64,000 nucleotides of DNA from NCBI GenBank assembly GCA_902728285.1, contig CACVBU010000408.1, forward strand, positions 317,878-381,877, written 5' to 3'. This DNA comes from Clytia hemisphaerica. Its lineage: Eukaryota; Cnidaria; Hydrozoa; Leptothecata; Clytiidae. Made by a program: the position numbers and the translations under genes. Of this stretch, positions 35,694 through 46,335 are shown one piece after another (the stretch's first letter is position 1; the number at the start of each line of letters is the position of its first letter). The notes under the pieces are model-generated. The model was not told the origin of the DNA, did not search any database, and saw only the letters and a program-made list of their open reading frames with translations.

Positions 35694-38600
35694 TTATTTT
35701 TTCGCCTTTTGTTTTAAGCGTTGGCTTTGCCTCTGCGCTGGTCTCGGCTGACAAACATCACATGTGAACGGTATCGTCTCCCAATCAATTTCGTTAACTT
35801 TTCGAATGTTATAATGTAAACCGGAACAATGGATGTGGTAGGCCCGGCCACATTTTTGATCACATACTATCCAGCTGAAATAGCAAAGAGTTAAAAAAAT
35901 AAGAGCGCAAAAAAAACAGTACCAAAATGTGTTTAAGGTATTTGAAGCCATAAATTATAACCTTTTCGTCCAAAAATCATAAGCATTGATTTCTACTATC
36001 AATGGGTGACGTTTTAATTTAGACACTTTCTGTACCAACAAATGGAGCATGTTTGAAATACTATACTCCCGCCAAAATTGTTAAAAAAACCTGTCATTTC
36101 AGATTTAATCCTAGATTTAATCATGGGCTTGTGACACAGGGGTGTACTTAAGGAATTAGTCAGCTGTTACACTTTACTAATCTTATTGTCAATTATATTG
36201 TAAAACGAAAATGCCAAAGGGTTGAAATATTTCTAACGAGTTTATATAGACAGGGTGCAGACACTCACATTTCAGAAGCAGTGTCGCTGTTCCAACCGAT
36301 ATTGCAGCCTGGACACACCCAGCTGATGCCATCTCCGTCCTCTTCCTGCGTCATTTCCTCAGTTTCCTCTACTGTATCTGTGGGGAGTTGTTCCTCGGCC
36401 TGTTCTCTTTCTTTTGCCGCACGATTTTCGATTGCCTCTATTTCTATTTCATCTATCTCTTCCTCTATATTGAAGTATTCCTCATCCTCATCTTCATCCG
36501 ATTGTGCGGCCAGGGCTTCCTCTAGCTCCAATGTCAATTGCTCTTCGACGTCACTATCATCAGTGTCTGTATCAACCTCTCTGTCATTGATGACGTTCGA
36601 TGGCCCTGGTTGTTCACCATCGTCCACACTGGCTTGTGCTTGGGTCTGTGCTGGTTGCTGTGAAACCTCAAGGACTTCAGTAGTTGTAGCCGCCTGGGTA
36701 TCCAGCATGTCGCAAGCATTTTTGCCAGGCTCACATTTCTTGCCTCTGGTTTGTTTGTCTAAGGGAGAAAACAGTTGTCATTTCAAGTATTTCAAGAAGA
36801 GCAAGATTTTTCCATTGTGTGACATCAACGACCGGTTTTCCATCTTTTTAACGAGGACAAAACCTACTGTTAAAATCCTGGGGGGGGGGGGGTACTAGGG
36901 TTGAGGGAGAGATTGCTATTTGCTGACAAATCAGAAAGTCTTAAATTAGTCTCTCTAAGGGTCACCTTAGAGAGACTGATTTAAAACTTTCTGATTTTTT
37001 CCGACCCTTCGAGAGACTTTGGAAGGTGAAAAAACCGACCGACCTTAAGCCACGCACATACCCAGCACTCATTTTTTTGCCTAAGTAACACTCCCCACCC
37101 GGGTTAAAATCTTTGTAGTGGATTTGGTGAACAAATAAGCATATCTGTAAGCTTGTTGATTGGTGTATACTTGGGTGTAACTTTCGTTTATCTTTTCCAT
37201 TTTAATGACTCCCTTTTTTCGGAAGAATTCAATTCACAATATAGCTAGGCGTAACCGAGTCTGTTTAAAAAAAGGAAATATGCTTATAAGAACGTGTACT
37301 CACTGGTTACAGAACATGTTCGGTTGTTTTCGAGAAAGTCTAGAACACTATCATTGAATATATTTAAATCAAAGCCATCAACAACATGAACACGTGAAGG
37401 TATCTTCTTTGCTATCTTAGTACGGTCCAGTGGGTGAATGCCACACGTTCGAAATCCTAAAATGACGTGGAATGATAGAATTCATTAAAATGTGATATCG
37501 ACTGTTCATGGCTTCATTAGACGAAGGTAGAAGAGCAAATTTCACCCTAATTTAACACTCAAAAATCCACAATTTATCCGGCCCGTCGGCATAAACCGTT
37601 GTCGTATCTTTTTAAACTCTAAGTTCATTACGTTGACTCCCAAAAATAATTTGTATTTGCACGTCCAATTAAGAAGTAAGAATCACTGACGGGAAAATTA
37701 TCAAGTCTCCATAAAAAAAGAGATGCCTTGGAGTTTTTACAAGATACTTTAATAATTGGTCATGTAAAGCGATAGAGATGACGCGTTCTTTTTAGAAAAA
37801 GTAATAAGATTCTTTTATTACATCTTAACAACCAACCAAATCAAATAAGAGCTAGTAAAAACTCCAGCTTGTCCCATAAAAAAGGCATTTTTTATGAAAA
37901 TCAACCGCTATCATATATAAAAATGCATACTAACCAGATTCTAGGGCAGTTCCAAGCTCGCGTTCTATCCTGATAAAAGTACTCCTTAGAATTGCCGGAA
38001 AGCACGTTTTTTGTAAGTCATCCTTAATTCTGGTTTCCCGTCTCCATGCCTCCAAGCTTTGCCGCCAAAACTTCTTTACTGGGGAGAAAACGGCAACATC
38101 AAGGGGTTGTGAAATGTGGGTGGTGTTCGGAATGAGCGGAATGAATGCAATGTTGTGACGGCGGCATTCAATCAAGACGTCAGCAGTGTAATGACACCCA
38201 AGATTGTCACCAATGATGACCTTCTTTCCAGTCAACTCCTTTAGACGTGGTAACGCTAGGTCCATAAACCATTTGGTGAAGGATTGTGCCTCAAACCAAC
38301 CATTTTTACTCATAGTATACGAAGCACCTTAGAGTAATGTGATAAGACGTTATTTCCACTATAATACACCCCTGTCTCAGTGCCCCGGTGGAACCTTTTC
38401 CCACGGTGGGGATGAAAATTTCTATCGAAATCCCAATATGGATAGAAAATCTATTGTTTCCAGCTCAAAATTTACAGTGGGGATGGTTTTGGAGTCCAAT
38501 TTTTTCCATTAAATTTTCAATGGGGATAGCCCACAATTAAGTCACTCAGGTATTGTCTGTAAATCAATGCTAAGGCAGGCTATGTGAACGGTAAAATAAC

Positions 38601-40380
38601 TACGCAAAAAACCTTATTGTTGACGAATATGAAATAGGAGGAGTCAGTTACTACATAGAAACATACATACCTCTTGGCCCGTGTTTCTTCCAGTTTTCCC
38701 ACATACATTTCGATTTATATACAATCATGGGTGGCATGAACTCGCCCTTCGGGTTGCCGCAACACATGACTGAAAATGAAGTTTTCGAGTGAGGCATGCA
38801 TCGTTCAACTCTCCGTCTCCTCTTAGATACAATGACCTGGACGAGATAATATATGTCGATAAAGTTAATTAGCGTGCCCTGTGAAACAGAGATATGGTGC
38901 TCACAATCCAAAAAGACTCCTGTGTAATGGACGCGGTCAGATCTTAATGGGCTAGCTAGGTTAGCTAAGTAAAAAATTGAACATCAATGTAATCCTGAAC
39001 TTCCTGACACGAATACTAACATCTACAGTTACACAAAAGGTACGAGAATTCAATTAAACTTTTGATAAAATTAGTTAACCTATGATTAGGAATTGAGTAT
39101 AAAATCTCCACCTTTGTAAAACCGAAGATTATAAATCCCTATATTTGGTTATTTGCCTGATTTTATCTGAAAAGGTACGAATTTGCATTTGGGTCACAGG
39201 AGAAGGGGTTAAAAAAAAACCTTTTCTGATGTAAAAAACGGTCAGATTTGATCAATAATTCAGAAATGTTTTAACCTTTTTCTTTCCTGGATCGTCAGTG
39301 AAATTAGTCTCGTCAAAATTCCAAATATTCTCTGGCGGTACCCCGTCGAGTTCTTTTTCCAGATTGATGAAAAATTTGTTTACATCTTCCAAACTTAACC
39401 CACTTCTGTTCGGTTTGACGTTGTCTACACTTCGTAGTTTGAGTTTGAAGTCACGAATAAAGCGTTCGGTCCAATCCATGCTGGGGAGGTTTTCATTTCT
39501 GAACAACTGTAAGACAATATATACATGTTTTATATAAGCGTATAGGTTCAGCGATGCCTAGGTTGAGGGCGTGGCAAGGCCGAATACTGTTCGTAAGAGT
39601 GCTTATACCCCGAGCAAAATGTTAGGAAAAATCCGTGAAACCCAGCCCAAATCAGGATAATTTTCTTAGTCTCGAGAAATGCCTAGTATATGCTTAAATT
39701 ATTGCCATTACTGATTCTAGATGTTTATAACTTCAATGCTTATAAAAAAACATAATAATGTAAATTGGTTTAATAAAATTCTTCACAATTCTGGCAGTTC
39801 ATTTCCCCTAAAAACACATCAGAATATTTCCCTAACCTTTACGCCCTTTTTGTTTAGGTAGTCTTGCACAAAGTATCGTAGGTCTGTTCTGTCCATGGGT
39901 ACCTGCCACTCACATGTCAGCTCTACCATTGAAGCCAGTGCCTTCTCTTCATCATGACTGAGAACGGTCGGGCGTCCAACTTTCTTTGGGTGATTGTCTG
40001 AGAGTATGCAGAGGAAAATAATTTTATAAAGGCAAATTTTATAAATTTATAAAGGCAATTCTTTGTTAAAAGTCTTAAAGAACCTAAGATATAACTGTTA
40101 TGTTCAAATACTAAAATCAATTTACCGACTATGGTCAGAGCCCTTAAATGAAATCCTTATAATAAGTTCCCTCTTTTTCTCGGGTATCGTAAATATTACC
40201 TTTTATTTTGTCATACAGAGTGGACCGTGGGATTTTATATTTTAGCGCGATATCTTTGACTTTTTTTCCCAACCTGATTTCTGTTAACGCCCTCTCCATT
40301 GTCCCATCGTTTGGGTCATACTTTGTCTGGTATTGACGAGCTCCGTACTTCCCCGCTTTTCTCTTTGGATGTCTTGCCAT
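35694..40380 (-). CDS. pogo/Tigger transposase with C-terminal PHD finger
   Basis: Exons in coding order: 40380-40200, 39997-39837, 39506-39276, 38836-38671, 38327-37935, 37456-37304, 36758-36269, 35874-35694. They total 1956 nt, giving 651 residues plus TAA. Phases match at all seven junctions, and each intron has GT...AG ends. Residues about 1-60: psq-type HTH (DIALKYKIPRSTLYDKI). About 61-114: CENP-B-like HTH (GRPTVLSHDEEKAL). DDE core: D179 in NFDETNF, D287 in IIGDNLGCH, D323 in SQPLDVAVF, so 35 residues separate the second and third acidic residues. About 430-570: very acidic. About 571-640: PHD-like finger (WVCPGC, CDQKCGRAYHIHC, FTCDVC). Such enzymes excise and insert DNA at TA. The ATG is preceded by an in-frame TAG. 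It is most likely the transposase of the surrounding element. Confidence 0.9.
36931..36994. repeat. 30-bp-stem hairpin in a transposase intron
   Basis: Arms 36931-36960 and 36965-36994 pair at 28 of 30 positions around the loop GTCA. They contain TTAGAGAGACT. The same word recurs near 51940, 52629 and 52674, in company with a CACGCACATACCCAGCA motif found near 37052 and 52712, so it belongs to a dispersed repeat family. Confidence 0.85.
39526..39752. mobile_element. AAGCAT-type repeat filling a transposase intron
   Basis: This occupies most of the 330-bp intron between transposase exons 2 and 3. It shares GCTTAAAT, ATTGCCAT and AATGCTTATAAAAAA, in order, with the repeat at 10945-11205. Either a MITE entered an existing intron, or the intron was created from one. 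Confidence 0.6.
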
Positions 40381-41148
40381 GATGCTTTGTTCCTACTGCA
40401 AAGGAAATATAGTTTTTGTTATATTGCTGCAACAATGGAGATAAATCATAAAGAATTTGTGTCCATTCATTTTTGCCAGCATTGGCTCGATGGCTCTTGA
40501 TTAATCATAGCGTGTGAACGTGCTACGTATGAGAGAACGACAATGGTCGTTCGCGCCACGCAGAAGAGTCGGTCACTTTCGATTACACCGGCACTCTTAT
40601 TCCCTTGCGGCACGAACACACTGCGACTGATCAAGGCCGTCCCAAGGGAACGCCTCACCTTTAGCATTGTATTACAGGCTGACTGTACACAACTTGTTAA
40701 GATATAGTGGATTACAAAATTACCAAAACACATTTGGGACAAACTTCACTTGTGGTGCCCAAATTAAATTTTTGTAAGACAACATGTAAGCGCTATAATT
40801 TATTGGAGGACAGGCTAACAAAGAAAAAAGAAAATATCCATACACCTGGATGATAGACATGGGTTTCTGCAAAGTATGTATTAGATCATGGTTTGCCCTG
40901 GAATCAGGTAACAATAAAAAACCCTTTTCAAATCCCCAATACTTTTATCGGTACAGGCTAAGTGAAATAAGCCCATACATCCACAACAAATATACAGGCC
41001 CTGCAATTTAGGTAGAATTAAGTGTAACTGAAACAGGGGTGGCTTATGTCACGAAAACATGATTGACCCACTAAAATAAACATTTCAGCCCAAAGCTATA
41101 GCTAATAATTTACATGTAAATTTAAAAGGATAAATAAAATTTTCTTAC

Positions 41149-41400
41149 CTTTGGATGTGTTTTGATGTAGATTTGTTTCAGTGTGTCATGCGAGTATGTA
41201 TGTATGTGTATTTGGATACACAATCTGTGCTCAAGGCATTTATACACAAAACTGCACACGTGTGTAAACAGTGGTCACCCGCGCATTCACACTCACGAGA
41301 TGAAAAAATTATTACCGCCCTTTCAATACGCCCCTACGTCACTGACCCAGTGAGACCCCCGCCTCACTGGAAAATTTGACCGAAATTTCGTTCCCGGTAG
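41149..41400 (-). promoter_or_regulatory. Possible 5' UTR exon of the transposase gene
   Basis: On the minus strand, TTTGCAG lies just upstream of the start codon (AG near 40398) and forms a good acceptor. A matching donor AAAG|GTAAGA lies at 41149/41148. This suggests a non-coding leader exon upstream of 41149; its start and the promoter are unknown. Confidence 0.45.
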
Positions 41401-42890
41401 GAAAACACTTTACAATTTCACTACAAGTATGGGAAGAAATCCTACTGGGGCTGTGAGACCGGGATATAATAGTTATGTGGATATTTGCTGGGACTATAGT
41501 GAGTAAGACCGTTAGCAACGGAGGGTGAAAAAAACGAAGGAAACTGTGAGGGTAAATTTCAAAGTCACCCTGCCGCAAGTGACTCAAATACGATGGTCGC
41601 AAAAAACTTTTGAATTAAAGACTTTTTGGACGTTAAAAATAAAAAGGACTCAGACAGCCGTTATTCCATGGCTAGCCACTTAAAAATATAAGTTGTTATT
41701 ACTATTATTATGTTATTATCAGTAACTGTTGAAATAACGCGAAAGAGGCCAGCACGAAAACATTTGGGTCATTTTTCTCATTTTTGTGATTTTTGAACAG
41801 AAACAACGAGGCGCTATTTCGCTTCCATTGTCTTTCGGTGCTCCCTGTAGAAATTGCCTGCTAGTGTTACCCCTGGCCCCCCTGCCACCACGTTACTACT
41901 TGTCTAAATTAAACCCCCCTGTAACAGATCACTCCGGTGGTTGAATAACCAAGTGTATAAGATTGTCAATCAATGCCTTGGATACTTAACGTGTGAACCT
42001 GGTCACAATTATTCATAAATTAAAGTTTATAAGTTGGTCAACAATGCAAGATTTTTCAAGGGAGCAGCCAACTAAAGTAAAATTTTTCTTATCCGCTTAT
42101 TTTTAACATAACGCATGCTAAAATAAGTTATCGCAGCAAGGTTTTAAAATGCCACCGGGTTACTGAGATAGGGTTGTTCATAAAAAGTTACCATGCGTAA
42201 AAGTTGAGTTAAATAGTCGTCCAACTATGGAAAAAATGGCCGACATATTGTCAAGAAAGTATTCACTCACAAATCAGACAACGGTTTCCTATAAAAAACT
42301 TGTTGCACTTTCCCCTCACCTTTTGAAATAGAATTAAGGGGTTTCCCTTTACTTTTTCATTTAAAACGTCATAATTAGTCTACTTACGTCATAATTGGAA
42401 AACGTGCAAATCGCGGGACAATTCTTAAACCAATTACCTTAAATGACTAGCATAACGTAAGAGCTTGAGAAATTTCTCGCTTGGGAATTGGTTCAATTCT
42501 TAGATCTTCGGCTACCGGTGCAACAATTTCCGCAGCGATCTTTCTGCGTGATGAATGGGCCAACTTTAAAGGGCTGTTAAAGATCGAGGAATGAATATTT
42601 TTGAACGAAATAAACTTTAACATAACATTGAATATATCCTCTTTTCATTACATAAATAAAATTTTGAGGTTGCCGCCTTAGTTATCCAACAAATCTCTTT
42701 ACAATGGAAGATGGTCAAATATCGTGGTTTTCTTCAATTTCTTCTTCGTTTTTCTTTCGGCGTTCCGTCGCTTGATATGTATCGTCGGGTGTACTTCATT
42801 TCTGAACTGTGAAAGAAAAAAGTACGATAAAATGTTAAATCCTCGCGAAGTAATCACTCGTTAAAGATTTTAGTCCGAAGTTTCCTTCAT

Positions 42891-42915
42891 TCCGAAGTTT
42901 CCCCGACCTACGGTA
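42891..42915. repeat. Right TIR and TA of the pogo/Tigger element
   Basis: Exact inverse of the left TIR over 23 bp, then TA. The subterminal TCCGAAGTTTCC at 42874-42885 repeats part of the TIR. The gene's 5' end lies on this side. Confidence 0.93.
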
Positions 42916-45053
42916 TACTTGACGAGTCAGAGCTGTCAGTCCATTTTCAGACTCAAAAACAAAATAATAGCCTATTTTATTGCTGTGCTCACTTGCTGAA
43001 GAAAATTTTTTAGAATTTCAAGAATTTGTTCAGAAAGTGAGTGTGACCACTAGTCATAACGCTTTGAATAACATGTTTTGATTGGTAGATTTTTTGATTG
43101 ACAGATTGTTTTGGATGGAAATTTGAAATTCAAATTCTCAGCTCTGACCATGCTATCCATTTCGCCATTTCGCCATCAGTATATAAAAAAGAAATCATAG
43201 CATGGATCTCCAGGCTATGTTCAATTACGTTCAATGTCTTCAATCAAACCAATCGAATCTGAAAATTGTGGTAATAATCAATCGAGTTTCGATTGCGTTC
43301 GACAATCGAATTTCAATTGGTCGATTGCGTTTCATGTGTTTTGATTGGTTTGATCAATCGCGATTCCGTTCGATTGAGATCGTCTGGTTATATTGTATGT
43401 ACATTTGATCGTAAATTGTCAAACGACTGATGGACTGTCTAACAAGAAGCAAGGACTCCATTTGTTGAACATTTGGGTTGGATCATCAAAAAGTTAATCG
43501 ATAATCAATCAATTCAATTGATGAATTTATCAATCAATCAATTCATCAAAGGGTTAATCAATATTCAATCAATTCAATTGATGAATTAATCGATCAATCA
43601 ATAAAGCACCCCTCAAACTCCTGATTTTGATTACCTTTTAATTATCATAACCAATTGATATCCAATCCATAGATTGGTTATCAATTGGTCATTGATCGGA
43701 AAAAGTTATCAATTGTATCGAGTGGGACAGTCTGGACTACTACCGTCAGTTGGGGTTACTTTCATAAGCAAGGGGTCACTTTCATCAACTTTAAACGGCA
43801 GACCACTTTTAATGTTTTTCATTTTATTATTTATATATGTTACATTGAATTGATGAGGAGAGTAACTTTTTGTAAATATAGAAAGTAAATTTTTATGGTC
43901 TGAAATTTCTATAAGAAAAAGAAAACAAAAAATGATTTACTTATATACAACTTGTTACATTTTATCTACATTCATTTAAAAGTTACAGACCAGAAAGGGA
44001 CCGTCTACTATGCACTAAGGGGGTTGGTTGTGTTGTCTCAAAAGCGTATGTTTGCGTAAGGAAGTATAATGAAGTCATATGCACTGAAGAAAATACGAAC
44101 TAGCAACTAACCATAACAATCCGTAATTAAAAACCCAAGTACACCATGGAAGAAAAACAAAAAAACAAACTAACAGTAACAATAGCACAGAGAACTACAA
44201 AAGAAATGCACAAGACACAAAAGGAAGTAATAAGCTGAAGACCGAAGTCCGAGATCAGGTGCGGTACCTCGAGTAAGCATCTCCTGCCACTCTAGAGTCA
44301 CCCGTCAGCTTATCAGGAAGAGAAAGAAAATAAAACATAGGCACAAAGTCTGACCATACAGTTAAGTACAGCAGAAAAGAAAAGTTTGAAAAGTCAGCCT
44401 AGAACCCGGTTCGGCGTCCCGTACCCGAGCGACCGCCTCAAAGAGGAGAGGAAGAAGAAATGACACAAAATCAATAACGAACAATATTAAATTGAAAAAA
44501 AAAAAAATATTAAATAAATAAATAAAAAAAATAAAAAATAAATAAAATAAAATAAAATAAAAAGAAATAATAATAATAATAAAATAAATAAACAAAATAA
44601 AGTAAAGTTAAAATGAAATAAACGACAAGTCCAATATTTTTTTGTAATTTTATAAGTAAATAAGGAAAACTCCCGAGAGCAGATTCATGCAAGGAAAAAT
44701 AACAAAAACAAGACGACTTAAAGTCGAAAATTTCGCATAATATTAGAACATCAACGACGAAGACGCGTGAAACGTGACTCCGGCAGCAAAAAACTAAAAA
44801 ATCCCTTTTTATAAGCGTAAAAAAGATCTTTATATTCAGAATAAATCAGAGAACTGCAATATACTTGAGAAAAAAAATTTAAAATTTTTTGAAAATGAAG
44901 AAGAAAAAATGAACTTTTCATTCTCTGATGCCAGAAAAATCATTTTGTGCTTTGATAACACGTCACTTGTGATAAGACTTCTTTCACTTGCGCAAAGTTT
45001 ATATCAACTTCTTTCTATAAACAGTAGAATTTTTCTAAAATTGAGAAAATAGC
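42916..45053. other. Non-coding, AT-rich, with simple repeats
   Basis: ATCAATTGAT-type degenerate repeats lie at 43230-43400 and 43490-43720. A GC-richer stretch at about 44230-44470 contains potential stems (AAGCTGA/TCAGCTT around 44236-44313); it may be the 3' UTR of an unrecognised element. A purine-rich (AAAAT)n-like tract lies at 44490-44600. No gene is supported. Confidence 0.45.
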
Positions 45054-46335
45054 TACAGTATGTGGCCCCCAAAACGGCGATCAAATTTGAAATTTCTCTC
45101 AAATCTAGAGGAAAACAGATTTTACAAAAAATTTTGCTGCATGAAAACCTTTAACAGGCTTAACATCTCTACTTTATTTCCAGGAAGTTCTTTTTCAAAA
45201 TTTTCAATTTCAACAATATTTTTCAATCGCTTAAAGATAGGTAGCTTTTTTCTAAGGACCCCCAAAATGGAGGTTTGAAATTTTAGCGATTTCTCGAGAT
45301 ATCTTTAAGATATGAATACAAAATTTTGACCATAGTTTTGAAATATGATTTAGAGGGTTTTGGGCAGGGTTTTATTTGATAAAATTTTTACAGTATACCC
45401 CTGGTCGTCAAAATGCAGGTTTGGGGCCCCCAAAACGGAGGTGTAGTTAAAATCAAATTATTAAGCCCAGTGGTAATAGGGGGAAAAACTATGAACAAAT
45501 TTATGTTTTTCCTTAAATTTACGACCCGATGGATGTAAAATTTATGATTTTTATGAAATATTTCAAGATTTTCGATACTGCAAAGTCCAAACTGAAAATT
45601 TGGAAATTTTCAAAATGACAATTTTAATTTAAAAACATCTTAATCAAGTTTTTGAAAACAAATCTCTTTTGAAAATAGTTCCATTCATGTATGGAATAAG
45701 CTGTAAAAATTTTAGAAAGAAAGCTTAACTAAAACTGAAAATATTAAGCTTTAAAGATATCTTTCTCCTATATTTTGCAAAAAAATTACAGAATTTGCCG
45801 TTTTTTGCTGATTCAGCGAAAATTTTATATATATAGTTAATTTTTTGTTTTATAAACTATTAACTCAAGGTGATAGAATTAGAATTCCAAGATTTTTTGC
45901 TTTTTCTCACATTTAGAATTTTCGGTTTTGTCAATGCTGATTCTAGGGCTCCAAAATACTGGTTGTCCTTCAAGATGCTATATCTTTTACCCAGCCTCTA
46001 AAGTCACAGATGTATTTGCATTTTCTGAACGGCATTAGGTGTAGAAAGTTTCCTATACCCCGTTTTCATAACTTATTTTCAATATCCAAGGAGCTAGAGT
46101 GAGTTATATGTAATTTTTATCTAATTTTGGTGTTAAAATATTTTCTTTAGACGCAAATATGTTGTTTTGAATCTGTCTCAAACCAGCAAAAACATGCTCA
46201 TTTTTAAGTATAACCATCATTCTTTCAAAATAAACAAAAATCGTTTAATTCTGATAAATCTACAAGTCAGAATCTTCATTTTAATGAAAACCTCCGTTTT
46301 GGGGGCCGTCTCCGTTTTGGGGTCCATATACTGTA
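45054..46335. mobile_element. TA-CAGT TIR element, 1.28 kb, copy 2
   Basis: Begins TACAGTATGTGGCCCCCAAA and ends with the inverse CCATATACTGTA. It is collinear with the element at 24274-25549 along its full length (1282 versus 1276 bp) and has the same internal recurrences of GGGCCCCCAAAACGGAGGT. The two have diverged considerably; AAAATG/AATATG in copy 1 is AAAACGG in copy 2. Confidence 0.85.

Larger units (their letters stand above)
34931..42915 (-). mobile_element. Complete pogo/Tigger-type DNA transposon, 8.0 kb
   Basis: The left terminus 34933-34955 and the inverse of the right terminus 42891-42913 are identical over 23 bp, beginning CCGTAGGTCGGGGAAACTTC. TA flanks each end (34931-34932, 42914-42915), the target duplication expected for the Tc1/mariner-pogo superfamily. 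A second GGAAACTTCGGA lies just inside the right terminus, so the transposase may bind more than one site there. The single multi-exon gene inside runs on the minus strand (35694-40380). Introns hold further repeats: a hairpin at 36931-36994 and an AAGCAT-type repeat at 39526-39752. Perfect TIRs and an unbroken spliced frame suggest a recent insertion. Confidence 0.9.

Noticed and set aside
36281-36898. 205-codon serine-rich plus-strand frame
   Set aside because: It is antisense to the acidic exon of the transposase gene; serine runs are the complement of GAA/GAG/GAT codons.
34931-42915. Purely domesticated host gene rather than a transposon
   Set aside because: The 23-bp perfect TIRs with TA on both sides define a transposon; domestication cannot be excluded but is not needed to explain the gene.
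44362-44692. Open frames rich in F, Y and I on the minus strand
   Set aside because: They are translations of an A/T simple-sequence tract.
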